Both the position numbers and the translations under genes were made by a program. A stretch of DNA of 64,000 nucleotides from Granulosicoccus antarcticus IMCC3135 (GTDB lineage: Bacteria > Pseudomonadota > Gammaproteobacteria > Granulosicoccales > Granulosicoccaceae), in the NCBI RefSeq assembly GCF_002215215.1, contig NZ_CP018632.1, positions 1,422,501-1,486,500 on the forward strand, given 5' to 3'. How positions within the stretch are numbered: position 1 is the stretch's first letter; each line of letters starts with the position of its first letter. The notes under the pieces were generated by a model that was not told the origin of the DNA, did not search any database, and was given only the letters and a program-made list of their open reading frames with translations. This document shows positions 45,514 through 54,420 of this stretch, piece after piece.

Positions 45514-46869
45514 CTACCGACAAGGTAGTTCGACCAGTACGCGAGTGCCTGAGGATATCGAAGGATCGCTGTCGATACTCAAAGTGCCATCATGAGCCTC
45601 GGCAACGAGTCGTGCAAGGGTGAGACCCAGGCCAAAACCACCAGTTTCCCGACTGCGTGAAGGGTCCGGTCGATAGAATGGGGTGACCACATCGTCCAGG
45701 TGCTCGCGGCTGATCCCCGGTCCCTGGTCACTCACTGTCAGTCTGATTCGATCGGCAGATGCCTCTAGCGACACTGACAAGCTGACTGTGCCATCATCAT
45801 TCTTACCGTGTTGAAGTGCATTCAAGACCAGGTTGCGTAGCAGTATTCTCAGCCGTGCAGCGTCGCCTATCATGAGAAGAGATGTTGCCTCTTTCGCTAC
45901 CTGCAGTTCAATTCCCGGGGCTATATGTTCCAACTCGTTGCGAAACAATTGGTTCAGATCCAGTGACTCGGTGTTGAGCACTGAGTGGTTATTCTGCAAT
46001 TGCTCGGATTCCATGATGTCCCTGATCATGCGTTCCATATCCGCCAGATCGTCCTGAAGCCTGTCGCGGATCCGTGAGTCGGGGAGCAATTCGGTATTGA
46101 TGCGCGCTCTTGTGATGGGGGATCGTAATTCGTGGCTTACCGAGATCAATAGTTGGCGCTTGGCATCAAGTATCGCCTGCAGACGAGCGGCCATTGCATC
46201 GATGCTATTGGCCAGGTTGTCCAGGTCGCTTCGTCCCCGGCGAGCAATGCGATGATTCAGATTACCATCACTCATCAGACCGACACTTTTCTTAATTTGC
46301 CGGATTGGCGACAATTGTCGGCGAATAAGCAGATAGCTGCTTGTCAGAACGATAGCCAGAGCGGCCAGGGCAAGCAGAAGCTCGTCGTTGAATCGGCCGT
46401 GTCTGGGGCTGGGTGTGCGTAAGTCGAAATAGATCGTGTATTCGCCGTCTCTGATTCTCAACACTTGTTGTGGGCCGCCACGAGGTGAGATCGTGATTCT
46501 CGACAGATCACTGCCGAACTTGGCTTCCAAGTGTTTTTTGCGATTTTTACCAACCGGTTCGAATTCAAGGTCATCAACGTCCAGAGGACTTTCGGTGGTG
46601 GCGTGAAGCAGTATGTCCTGGCGATAGATATGGATATCGACAGGTAGTCGGCCGGCAATGGCATCCGCCTTGTCTGGCTCGGGTGGGCTGCCCAGGTCCT
46701 GCTCCACATATTGTATGTACTGGACCAGGTGAGGACGTATGGAACGTACCCACTGACCACTCAGTCCTCGACTGAAAAGAGTGACAAGGATCATGATGAC
46801 CAGTGCCGATGTAACAATGAATATGCCGAGCAGCCTCAATGAGAGCGATGATGACAAAGCCTTGATCAT
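45514..46869 (-). CDS. Envelope-stress-type sensor histidine kinase (CpxA-like)
   Basis: 451 residues. Two membrane helices (LLGIFIVTSALVIMILVTLF; LLALAALAIVLTSSYLLI) bracket a periplasmic sensor of about 140 residues. HAMP follows, then the H-box SVSHELRSPITRARINTELL. The N-box is NLVLNALQHG, and the G-boxes are DQGPGIS and GGFGLGLTLA. Length and motifs match CpxA (457). Its start overlaps the regulator stop by four bases. The upstream CpxP/Spy-like gene strengthens the Cpx assignment, but RstB-like kinases look similar. Confidence 0.87.
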   Translation of the reverse strand: MIKALSSSLSLRLLGIFIVTSALVIMILVTLFSRGLSGQWVRSIRPHLVQYIQYVEQDLGSPPEPDKADAIAGRLPVDIHIYRQDILLHATTESPLDVDDLEFEPVGKNRKKHLEAKFGSDLSRITISPRGGPQQVLRIRDGEYTIYFDLRTPSPRHGRFNDELLLALAALAIVLTSSYLLIRRQLSPIRQIKKSVGLMSDGNLNHRIARRGRSDLDNLANSIDAMAARLQAILDAKRQLLISVSHELRSPITRARINTELLPDSRIRDRLQDDLADMERMIRDIMESEQLQNNHSVLNTESLDLNQLFRNELEHIAPGIELQVAKEATSLLMIGDAARLRILLRNLVLNALQHGKNDDGTVSLSVSLEASADRIRLTVSDQGPGISREHLDDVVTPFYRPDPSRSRETGGFGLGLTLARLVAEAHDGTLSIDSDPSISSGTRVLVELPCR

Positions 46870-47579
46870 GTGGCTGGCGGGCCCGGGGGTTCAGCTACAG
46901 GCAACACAAAGGCATAGCCGGCACCGTGCAAGGTGCGAATAGGTAGCAATGGCTTGAGCTTAGCGCGCAATCGACTGACCAGAATATCAACCGAGCGGGA
47001 GAATAGTTCGTTCTCAGTGCCTTTGAGAACGCTGAGAATCTGATCGCGGGAAAAAGCGGTGCCGGGGGACTCGCTCAGAAGTTGCAGTAGCGAAAACTCC
47101 ATGGTCGTCAGTTCTACCGCTGAGCCACCGACGACAACTTCACGTTTCAGCAGGTTCAGGGACAGGCCGTCAAAATACAACTCTGTGTCTGCCGGCACAA
47201 TGGTGGATTTTGCCAGACGTGCATGTCGGTTGATATTGACTTGTAGCCGTGCAACCAGTTCTCTGGGGTCAAAGGGTTTTGGCAGGTAGTCGTCAGCACC
47301 AATTTCAAGCCCGACTATGCGGTCAGTGACATCACCACGTGCCGTCAGCATGATGATGGGAATATCACTTTCTTGTCGTATACGTTTGCAAACCTCAAAG
47401 CCGTTCATCTCAGGCAGCATCACATCGAGGATGACGGCGTCGTATTGGTCTCTGGATAGTTTGTTCAGGCCAGAACTGGGGGTGAGTGCCGGTTCGATTT
47501 GTATATCAAAGCGAACGCAGTACTCTCCCAGTGCCTCGGCCAGTTTGCCATCATCGTCTATGAGAAGTACTTTTTGCAT
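46866..47579 (-). CDS. OmpR-family response regulator (CpxR-like)
   Basis: 237 residues. The receiver domain has the acidic pair in LIDDDGKLAE, the phospho-Asp in VILDVMLPEMNGF and the lysine in LPKPFDPRELVARL. The winged-helix output domain follows from about 135 (LTTMEFSLLQLLSE, VDILVSRLRAKL). It is encoded with the sensor kinase and a CpxP/Spy-like protein. GTAA repeats near 48190-48219 are a candidate binding site. Confidence 0.9.
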   Translation of the reverse strand: MQKVLLIDDDGKLAEALGEYCVRFDIQIEPALTPSSGLNKLSRDQYDAVILDVMLPEMNGFEVCKRIRQESDIPIIMLTARGDVTDRIVGLEIGADDYLPKPFDPRELVARLQVNINRHARLAKSTIVPADTELYFDGLSLNLLKREVVVGGSAVELTTMEFSLLQLLSESPGTAFSRDQILSVLKGTENELFSRSVDILVSRLRAKLKPLLPIRTLHGAGYAFVLPVAEPPGPPAT

Positions 47580-47625
47580 ATAGGGCAGCTTAATGCAATT
47601 ATTGTTTAAACTTGCAGATGTCCGT

Positions 47626-48072
47626 CTAGTTCTCGTCTTTTTCCTTACGGCCCCGGTGCCCGCGCTTTTCTGCCATTTTCTGGATCTGTTCTTTCTGTTC
47701 GGCAGACAGGCCGTCGAAGAAGCCTGCGGCGGCTGCGACTAGTTCCGGTGCATTTGCCTGGATGGCGGCTGCGCGGTCATTGATCATGGTCAGGGCCTGG
47801 CCTTGGTCAAAAGTATCAGCTGTGATCAGATCGCTCATCTGCGAACGCAGAGAGCTGCCATCGCCTTGCATGAGTTCACGGGTCTCGGTCAGCTCATCAG
47901 CAAAAATCTGCAGAGCTGCACTCTGAGTGTCATTCAATTCCAGTTTGCTGCTGATGCGCTCTACCATTTTCTGGCTGCGGTCACCGTCACCCCGAGAGGC
48001 GTAGGCAGAGGCTCCGATTGCAACAATCGACAGGGTTGCAACGGCTATGATGGTTTTTCGGAAATGTGTCAT
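47626..48072 (-). CDS. CpxP/Spy-family periplasmic chaperone
   Basis: 148 residues. The signal peptide (TIIAVATLSIVAIGASAYA) is followed by a helical LTxxQ-type protein. The two repeats read LELNDTQSAALQ and LSAEQKEQIQKM, and the tail is highly charged. Family members are ATP-independent chaperones or, like CpxP, inhibitors of the sensor kinase. It is first in the leftward operon, 46 bp before the response regulator, so it probably feeds back on this two-component system. Confidence 0.85.
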   Translation of the reverse strand: MTHFRKTIIAVATLSIVAIGASAYASRGDGDRSQKMVERISSKLELNDTQSAALQIFADELTETRELMQGDGSSLRSQMSDLITADTFDQGQALTMINDRAAAIQANAPELVAAAAGFFDGLSAEQKEQIQKMAEKRGHRGRKEKDEN

Positions 48073-48189
48073 GGCTGTTTTCTCTTTTCAGGTGTGAGGT
48101 GGCGTTTTTAATGGCCTGTATGCGATACAGGGCGTAATGAGAGTATCGGCTCGATAATCGCTGGATAGATTTCAGTAGCGCATCAGCAT

Positions 48190-48219
48190 GTAACACCGTG
48201 TAACGAGTAAATCAGTAAG
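48190..48219 (+). promoter_or_regulatory. GTAA direct repeats, candidate CpxR box
   Basis: GTAAC at 48190 and again at 48200 with exactly five bases between, then GTAAA at 48207 and GTAAG at 48215. The known CpxR consensus is GTAAA-N5-GTAAA. The site lies between the divergent CpxP-like operon and the NUDIX gene and could serve either. The second base pair of repeats overlaps the NUDIX ribosome site. Confidence 0.5.
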
Positions 48220-48235
48220 GAGTTATTCTGCAGTA

Positions 48236-48877
48236 ATGAAAATCGATAAATTGAGTTCCAAGACCACCCCTGCAGAGTTTGATCCTCGCGCAAGGAGCAC
48301 TTCTGAGCGTATTCGAGTGCATTCGCGGGAAGTCTTATCCGATCAGTGGGCGACCCTGGAGAAGGTTACGTTTGACTATCAGCGTGGTGACGGTCGTTGG
48401 CAGCAACAACAGCGTGAAATCTATCATCGTGGCCATGGTGCTGCCGTGCTGTTATATAACCTGGAAAAACGCACCATAGTGCTGATACGTCAGTTTCGAT
48501 TTCCCGCCTGGACCTTAGGTGGTGACGGCTTTCTGCTGGAAGTCCCTGCTGGCATGATAGAAGCTGAGAATCCCGCTGAAACCGTTCGTGCTGAGTCAGA
48601 GCAGGAGACAGGCTTCATTATTGAAGAGCCGCGTTTTTTGTTTCGAGCCTACGCAACCCCCGGTTCTGTTACGGAGCAGCTGTATTTCTACGCGGCGGCC
48701 TATGACAGCGAGCAGCGCTCGGGAGCCGGTGGTGGGCTGGAGGAGGAAGGAGAGGATATCGAAGTGCTGGAAGTAACCATAGAGCAGGCTGTGGAATGGG
48801 TGGCGTCGGGGCTGATCATGGATACCAAAACCATCATTATGGTGCAGCACGCTCAATTACAGCTCTTTGGTGTTTAA
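48236..48877 (+). CDS. nudK: NUDIX hydrolase, NudK (GDP-mannose pyrophosphatase)-like
   Basis: 213 residues. IYHRGHGAAVLLYNLEKRTI, LIRQFRFPAW and the C-terminal MDTKTIIMVQ match NudK/YffH. These enzymes cleave GDP-mannose or ADP-ribose-type substrates. The NUDIX helix reads GMIEAENPAETVRAESEQETGF. Compared with NudK (RKEAIEETG), the first of the two adjacent metal-binding glutamates is Gln. Activity could be altered, though other metal ligands remain. AAGGAG at 48217-48222 is its ribosome site. Confidence 0.8.
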   Translation: MKIDKLSSKTTPAEFDPRARSTSERIRVHSREVLSDQWATLEKVTFDYQRGDGRWQQQQREIYHRGHGAAVLLYNLEKRTIVLIRQFRFPAWTLGGDGFLLEVPAGMIEAENPAETVRAESEQETGFIIEEPRFLFRAYATPGSVTEQLYFYAAAYDSEQRSGAGGGLEEEGEDIEVLEVTIEQAVEWVASGLIMDTKTIIMVQHAQLQLFGV

Positions 48878-49119
48878 ACCATTGAGTAAAATGACAAAAT
48901 TAGACAATTGTCAGGGGCAGGGACGGCCTTGTCAGTTAAAATGGAACTAATACAATTCGGCTTGAAAGTCAATAATGTGACGGTTCGTATTTCTGCTGAA
49001 TGGATTTGACTCTACTAGACTCGCTTTAGCGTATGACAGTGCGGAGCGTATTGATTTTGATACTCGCACGCTATTGATCTTGCTATTAGCGCTTATAAAA
49101 CAAATTGTCCGGAGCAACC

Positions 49120-51444
49120 ATGACGAATAGCGTAAGACCGAAACAAGCCAGGTGCACAAATGTTGCGCGGGCGAAAATCAAAGAAAGCAGCCCACTACCT
49201 GGCATGATTGCCGGAGTTCTAGTCGGCATGGTGACTGTATCTGGAGCACAGGCTGATGGCCAGGTCAGCAGTATCACGACAGAGTTGAAGCCGGCTACCG
49301 CGTTTAGCTATACCGCTGAAGGTATCGAGTATCAGTGGGGCATGGGATCGAATCAGATCATGCAGGGTTTTGTCGCTGACGGTCGTAGCTTTGGTTATGC
49401 GATGTCTGCTGACCGGGTGGAGATTCAACGACACGATATTCCCGGAGTTACGACAGGTGAGCCTTGTGGCCTGTTTGTCGAACGACTGTCCGATGGTGAT
49501 GCATCACGACAATTTGCAGCCGACTATCCCAGTGATGGTTCCGGCACCGGAAATTGCGATATCGCGAAGATGCTGTCCAGCCGAACATTGAATCGAGGTG
49601 TTGTCGATGTGTTTTCCAATCAGTTACCTGATGCCAAGAATATCGAACGACTCGATTATCTATTTGACTACGGTGTTCTGGCCCCATTTTCTGCCAGTCA
49701 GATGAACCTTGCTGGTCATGTTGCCGCAGAAAAAGGCAGCAATAACCCAGTGAAGATGGCAGCTATCCTTTCGTTGGACATACTTGGACAGCCTGCTTCT
49801 TATGGTTCGATGATGCTGGTCGAAGCAAATGGATGCAGCGAGCCTGCAACTTGTTATGGCGTAACCGATCTGCAGCATCAGTATTCTTTTCTGCAGAATG
49901 ACTTCAATGAGCCGCAGGGTTTTCCTGTCGAAACCGAGCGCTCGCATGAAACGGTGGGCATGGTATTTGTCTCTGCTGACAAGCTAGGGCTTCAGCCGGG
50001 GCAGCGCTACTACGGTTTTTCTTTTTTCGCCGATGATGTCAATGCCGAAGAGCACAACCTGCTGGATCCTTCCAGCTTCCCGACAGATACCGCCGACAAC
50101 TACGTTGTCTCTGGCGATGATGCAGATATCTATGGTGGTTTGTCCGGATACTTTGTCGCTGACGACATAAGCGTAACCACTGGAGCGATCTTCAACGATA
50201 TCGATGGAGATGGCATACGAGACGATGATGAAGCCGGTTTCAGCGATATCGAAATTACGCTCTATGAAGATGTCAATGGCAATGGAGTTGTAGATTCGGG
50301 CATCGACACGCCGCTGGGTGATTCGATTGACTCTGACATGAGTGGAAATTTTGTATTGCCGGGTCTTCCTGATGGTAATTACATTGTTGAGATGAACGAG
50401 CAGGATCCTGAGTTGCCACCAGGACTGATCAATGCACCGGGCACCAATCCTCATCCGTTGACGATTGCTGGTGGAGATTCGGATCCAGTCAACTTCCCAT
50501 TTATCAATCCGAATGGCAACGGTGGCGGGTCTGGCGATGGCGCAACTGATGCTGGAGCTGGTGACGGTGGTGCCGATGGCGCAACTGATGCTGGAGCTGG
50601 TGACGGTGGTGCCGATGGCGCAACTGATGCTGGAGCGGGTGACGGTGGTGCCGATGGCGCAACTGATGCTGGAGCGGGTGACGGTGGTGCCGATGGCGCA
50701 ACTGATGCTGGAGCGGGTGACGGTGGTGCCGATGGTGCAACTGATGCTGGAGCCGGTGACGGTGGTGCCGATGGTGCAACTGATGCTGGAGCCGGTGACG
50801 GTGGTGCCGATGGCGCAACTGATGCTGGAGCGGGTGACGGTGGTGCCGATGGTGCAACTGATGCTGGGGCAGGTGACGGCGGTGCCGATGGCGCAACTGA
50901 TGCTGGAGCAGGTGACGGCGGTGCGACTGACGGCGGTGCCGATGGTGGGACCGACTCTGGAGAAAATGATGGTGGCTTGAACGATGGTGTTGCTACCGTC
51001 GCAGTCGACGATGAGTTTGAGGTCAATCAGGGGCGTTCAGACACATTCGATGTCCTGGCGAATGATTCCGGAGATGGCCTGACACTGATTAGTGTCAGTG
51101 ATTCATCCAATGCGACCATCACCATTATCGACAACGAGGTTAACTACCGTCCAGATTATGGCTTCTACGGAAGAGATACCTTTGTCTATGTGCTGCAGGA
51201 TTCCAGTGGCGAACAGTTCACGGGCAATGTCGTGGTCGATGTGATTCGATTCAGCGATCTCAATCAGAATGATGTCAATGACTATGCCGAGTGCGATTGC
51301 ACTGATCTGACCTTGCAAACCGGCGTCAACGGATCTGGCGTAGGCAGTCTGTCCTTGTTTGGCACATGGGTGCTGTTGATGGGAGTAGGTGTACGTAGAT
51401 TGCGTCGGCGAAAAGCGAACATCTCTGAACAGGGAGTATCCTGA
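49120..51444 (+). CDS. Large secreted protein: SdrD-B-like domain, Asp/Gly repeats, cadherin-like domain, C-terminal sorting-like tail
   Basis: 774 residues. A long n-region signal peptide ends near SGAQA. Residues about 50-350 form an unassigned N-terminal domain. An SdrD-B-like calcium-type domain follows ([35 protein letters not shown]). Ten repeats of [13 protein letters not shown] come next. After them is a tandem Ig/cadherin-like domain ([33 protein letters not shown]). The tail is [19 protein letters not shown] then RRK: hydrophobic helix plus arginines, like GlyGly-CTERM signals cut by rhombosortase. GGAG five bases before ATG 49120 sets the start. Its stop overlaps the OmpA start (TGATG). 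Confidence 0.82.
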   Translation: MTNSVRPKQARCTNVARAKIKESSPLPGMIAGVLVGMVTVSGAQADGQVSSITTELKPATAFSYTAEGIEYQWGMGSNQIMQGFVADGRSFGYAMSADRVEIQRHDIPGVTTGEPCGLFVERLSDGDASRQFAADYPSDGSGTGNCDIAKMLSSRTLNRGVVDVFSNQLPDAKNIERLDYLFDYGVLAPFSASQMNLAGHVAAEKGSNNPVKMAAILSLDILGQPASYGSMMLVEANGCSEPATCYGVTDLQHQYSFLQNDFNEPQGFPVETERSHETVGMVFVSADKLGLQPGQRYYGFSFFADDVNAEEHNLLDPSSFPTDTADNYVVSGDDADIYGGLSGYFVADDISVTTGAIFNDIDGDGIRDDDEAGFSDIEITLYEDVNGNGVVDSGIDTPLGDSIDSDMSGNFVLPGLPDGNYIVEMNEQDPELPPGLINAPGTNPHPLTIAGGDSDPVNFPFINPNGNGGGSGDGATDAGAGDGGADGATDAGAGDGGADGATDAGAGDGGADGATDAGAGDGGADGATDAGAGDGGADGATDAGAGDGGADGATDAGAGDGGADGATDAGAGDGGADGATDAGAGDGGADGATDAGAGDGGATDGGADGGTDSGENDGGLNDGVATVAVDDEFEVNQGRSDTFDVLANDSGDGLTLISVSDSSNATITIIDNEVNYRPDYGFYGRDTFVYVLQDSSGEQFTGNVVVDVIRFSDLNQNDVNDYAECDCTDLTLQTGVNGSGVGSLSLFGTWVLLMGVGVRRLRRRKANISEQGVS
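50542..50922 (+). repeat. 39-bp tandem coding repeat, ten units
   Basis: Units start with gcaactgatgctgga at 50542 and every 39 bp to 50893 (exact period). They encode [10 protein letters not shown] plus ADG. Units differ mainly at synonymous third positions (gct/gcg/gcc/gca for one Ala), so copies have drifted after expansion. All six frames are free of stops over long stretches, creating large spurious frames on the minus strand. Confidence 0.95.
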
Positions 51445-52511
51445 TGAAAAGCGAACTATCCACAACGGCAAGTAATGATCAAACTGTCAGAATAGTTGCC
51501 GCATCGGCTCTGCTGCTGGGTGGCTTGTTGTTGTCCGTTCCCCAACAGTCCTATGCAGAGGACTTCACGCAGCGCGTATACGTCACTGGCGGTGTGGGTG
51601 TGACGCGATTAGAGCCTGAATCTCCCACTCCTGCATTGAGCATCAGTGATAAAAGTGATGCTGGTGCTCATCTGGGTCTGGGTTACGATCTGAGTCGTAT
51701 ATTCAGTGTCGAAGCCTATGTGGCGGACTTGGGCGAGGCTGAGGTCGAGTTTCTGGGTGTTTCTGCTGGCTCGATCGATTATCAGGTGTATGGCATAAGC
51801 CTGTTGGGCTATCTGTTCAATTCACGTAGCGGCTCTGCATTGATTGATTCGGATACCAACGGTCTGTTTCGACGTGAAGGATTGTCAGTGTACGGCCGCG
51901 CAGGAATCGGACATATGCTCAATGATTCCAATGGGGTTGCTTATAAGCGAGATTATCCGACACATGCGGCTTTCGGTCTGGGGCTCGAGTACGGTTTTCG
52001 CAACGGAGTTGCATTGCGTACAGAGCTCATGGGGATGGACACTGATGCCAGGTATCTGAATGTTGGCATACTAAAACGCTTCGGAGGTGTGCCTGTCGCA
52101 CCGGTGGCTCCGGTTGAGCCCGAAGTCGTGGCGAAAGCGTTGCCTGAGCCTGAACTGCCGACACCAGAACCGATGGCTGCACCGTTGGTTCCACCGTTGG
52201 TCTATTTCGAAGTTGACCACGCTGAGCTTAATGTCGAAGACCGCCAGAAACTGGATGATTTCGCTACGGCCATGCTGGAGAACGATATGACTATCCAGAT
52301 TGATGGGCATACGGATTGGATTGCAAAAGAGCAATACAATATGAGCCTGTCAGTGCGTCGTGCGGAAACCGTGTTCAATTATCTGGCTAGCAAAGGGTTG
52401 CCAGAAGAGCGGATGACGACGATGGGTTACGGGGAAACGCGTCCAATCAGTAATAATAATACTGCCAATGGTCGCGCCCTGAACCGTCGTGCGGAGCTTC
52501 AGATAAAGTAA
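51444..52511 (+). CDS. OmpA-family outer-membrane protein
   Basis: 355 residues. The signal peptide (ALLLGGLLLSVPQQSYA) is preceded by a polar n-region. Residues about 45-210 form an eight-strand-type barrel (VYVTGGVGVTRLEPES ... VGILKRFGG). A Pro/Glu-rich linker follows. The OmpA peptidoglycan-binding domain occupies about 250-355 (VYFEVDHAELN, IDGHTDW, NMSLSVRRAE, TMGYGETRPI, NRRAELQIK). It tethers the outer membrane to the cell wall. The start shares bases with the upstream stop (TGATG), so it is translated together with the repeat protein and may help hold it at the surface. Confidence 0.9.
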   Translation: MKSELSTTASNDQTVRIVAASALLLGGLLLSVPQQSYAEDFTQRVYVTGGVGVTRLEPESPTPALSISDKSDAGAHLGLGYDLSRIFSVEAYVADLGEAEVEFLGVSAGSIDYQVYGISLLGYLFNSRSGSALIDSDTNGLFRREGLSVYGRAGIGHMLNDSNGVAYKRDYPTHAAFGLGLEYGFRNGVALRTELMGMDTDARYLNVGILKRFGGVPVAPVAPVEPEVVAKALPEPELPTPEPMAAPLVPPLVYFEVDHAELNVEDRQKLDDFATAMLENDMTIQIDGHTDWIAKEQYNMSLSVRRAETVFNYLASKGLPEERMTTMGYGETRPISNNNTANGRALNRRAELQIK

Positions 52512-52541
52512 TAGCAGACGTTGTAATACAGGGTTTGCGTC

Positions 52542-53894
52542 ATGATCACTACATGGATGTGGGTGCTGTTTCTGATTGCAACTTTGACAGGGTGTGGTGG
52601 CTCCAGCGGTGAGCCACCTGCCGGTACCCAGCCTCTCATCCCGGATGATGACTCTGACGTAGTGGTCAGAAGTGATATCCGGGATGTTGATAAACTCTTT
52701 GTTTACCGTAGTGATAGCCCCTACGCGCCGGTGCTGAAAGAATGTGCATTGATTGATGAAATCAATGATGGCTGTACTTTGGAAGTACTGCCTTTCATTA
52801 CACAGGCAAGCCCTGTTTTCACGAAAGAAGACATCCTGGATCGACTCCTGGTCACGCATGATTGGATGGGAGAGCGTTTCGAGGCACTGTTGAATGAAGC
52901 GCCGGAATACATGATCCCGCTGTTTGGTTCTCTGACCTCAATTGTCATTGGCAGCACCGTGCGGCCCTCTAATTACTGGATCGGTACTGGTGGCATCCAG
53001 CTAGACCCTGCCAACCTTTGGCTTAGCATTGAAGAGAAGGCAAACGTCTCAATCGTCGATGACTTCCGGAGTGATTTTGGCAAGGAGCTGCAGTTCTGGG
53101 ATATGGCTTCGCTTCGCATTGATGGACGTCCTGCTATTCAGTTCTTTAGTCTGAGCAGTCGGCAGGAGCGCACTTTCAAAGATATCCTGATCCCGGTATA
53201 CAGGCTGCTGTACCATGAGTTGGCGCATGCCATGGATTACCTGCCAGTCGCAAGCATAGCTAGCCTGGATTCAAGTCTGGTGCCGGCAGAGGCATTGTCT
53301 GCCAATAGCCATTACTTTTTGTCACCACAGCTGTATCTGGATTTGCCCCTGTATTCGCAGGTGCTTTACGATCTGGCGCAAGTGAGCTTCCAGGGTGGGA
53401 AGGTAACTGATGTGCAGAAGAATCTGACACCCTTGCTTGTAGGTTCAGAAATGGCGATTGATGGTGCACTCGAATACTACGGGTACAATACCTGGCGCGA
53501 AGATCTGGCAACGCTGTTTACAGCCGTCATGATGAAAAAAGATTTCGAAGTCGACTATTTTCTGGCATTTGTAGATAAGCCAAAGGACGAATCAGAATAT
53601 AGCTGCAGTGAGTTAACGGTAGGTTGGGGGGTGAAGAATCGACTTGCGGACCCATTGGTCGCACCTCGTGCAAAATGGGTTGTAGATAGTATCTATGGTT
53701 CCTCTGCTCAGTTTGACGATTTCTTCGCCAATCAGCTTGGAGAAGCCGTGGCGATGACAGAAGGGCTGGACTGGTGTGCCAATCGAGATGTTGATCTGCA
53801 ATTTACAACGACGCACAAATCAAACTTGTCATTGGACAATGCAGTTGATCGACAACTTCAATTGAATGGCGAACGACAAATCCATACTCACTGA
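52542..53894 (+). CDS. Lipoprotein with HExxH zinc-protease motif
   Basis: 450 residues. The signal WVLFLIATLTGC has lipobox LTGC. The central motif YHELAHAMDYLP (His225, Glu226, His229) is a zincin signature. EDLATLFTAVMM about 110 residues later could supply a glutamate ligand. Cysteines at KECALID and GCTLEV may form a disulfide. I do not recognise the family. It follows the OmpA gene by 30 bp on the same strand, so it is probably part of the same surface-protein operon, with a role in processing or a structural remnant of one. Proteolytic activity is inferred from the motif only. Confidence 0.7.
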   Translation: MITTWMWVLFLIATLTGCGGSSGEPPAGTQPLIPDDDSDVVVRSDIRDVDKLFVYRSDSPYAPVLKECALIDEINDGCTLEVLPFITQASPVFTKEDILDRLLVTHDWMGERFEALLNEAPEYMIPLFGSLTSIVIGSTVRPSNYWIGTGGIQLDPANLWLSIEEKANVSIVDDFRSDFGKELQFWDMASLRIDGRPAIQFFSLSSRQERTFKDILIPVYRLLYHELAHAMDYLPVASIASLDSSLVPAEALSANSHYFLSPQLYLDLPLYSQVLYDLAQVSFQGGKVTDVQKNLTPLLVGSEMAIDGALEYYGYNTWREDLATLFTAVMMKKDFEVDYFLAFVDKPKDESEYSCSELTVGWGVKNRLADPLVAPRAKWVVDSIYGSSAQFDDFFANQLGEAVAMTEGLDWCANRDVDLQFTTTHKSNLSLDNAVDRQLQLNGERQIHTH

Positions 53895-53898
53895 CACT

Positions 53899-54348
53899 AT
53901 GATTACTAAATGGTTTGACAAGATCGCTGCGGCGCTTGATCCCAATGCATCGGCCGAAGTATCGGCATTGGATATCGAGCGTGTCAGCGCCATTTTGCTG
54001 GTAGAGATTGCGCGTGCCGATCATGTTATCGAGCAGTCAGAACTGGAGGCAATCAAGAAAGCTCTGGGGCAGTCCGGAAATCTGACGCAGGAGGAGTTGA
54101 CGACAGTGGTGGAGGAGGCCACTAGCGACGTGGATGGCGCGGTTTCACTATATGAGCATGTACGCTTGATCAATGATCAGTTTGACCAGCAAAGCAAGAT
54201 CGCTCTGGTCGAACAGATGTGGCGCGTCGCGCTCGCCGACGGTAATATCGACGGCTATGAGGAATATACCATTCGCAAACTGTGCGATCTGCTCTACATC
54301 AAGCATCGTGATTTCATGCAGACAAAACTCAAAGTCATCGAAGAATAA
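53899..54348 (+). CDS. TerB-family protein
   Basis: 149 residues, all helical. ILLVEIARADHVIEQSELEAI and VALADGNIDGYEEYTIRKL are the paired acidic segments of TerB (tellurite-resistance/DUF533-related) proteins. No signal peptide, so cytosolic. ATG 53899 follows the upstream stop; an ATG at 53866 would overlap the lipoprotein gene by 29 bp. Neither has a clear ribosome site. Stand-alone TerB proteins have no defined reaction. Confidence 0.8.
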   Translation: MITKWFDKIAAALDPNASAEVSALDIERVSAILLVEIARADHVIEQSELEAIKKALGQSGNLTQEELTTVVEEATSDVDGAVSLYEHVRLINDQFDQQSKIALVEQMWRVALADGNIDGYEEYTIRKLCDLLYIKHRDFMQTKLKVIEE

Positions 54349-54420
54349 TGCGCATGCCGGGCGAGGCGTGAGTGGACGCATTTGTGTTCTTCAGTGACTG
54401 ACAGCAGACTTGATACCAAT

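Noticed and set aside
50451-51026. Long minus-strand open frame rich in Pro, Ala and Ser across the 39-bp repeats
   Set aside because: A product of the repeat composition: the 39-bp period is divisible by three, so a stop-free unit stays open in every frame. The plus-strand protein has a signal peptide and real domains on both sides.
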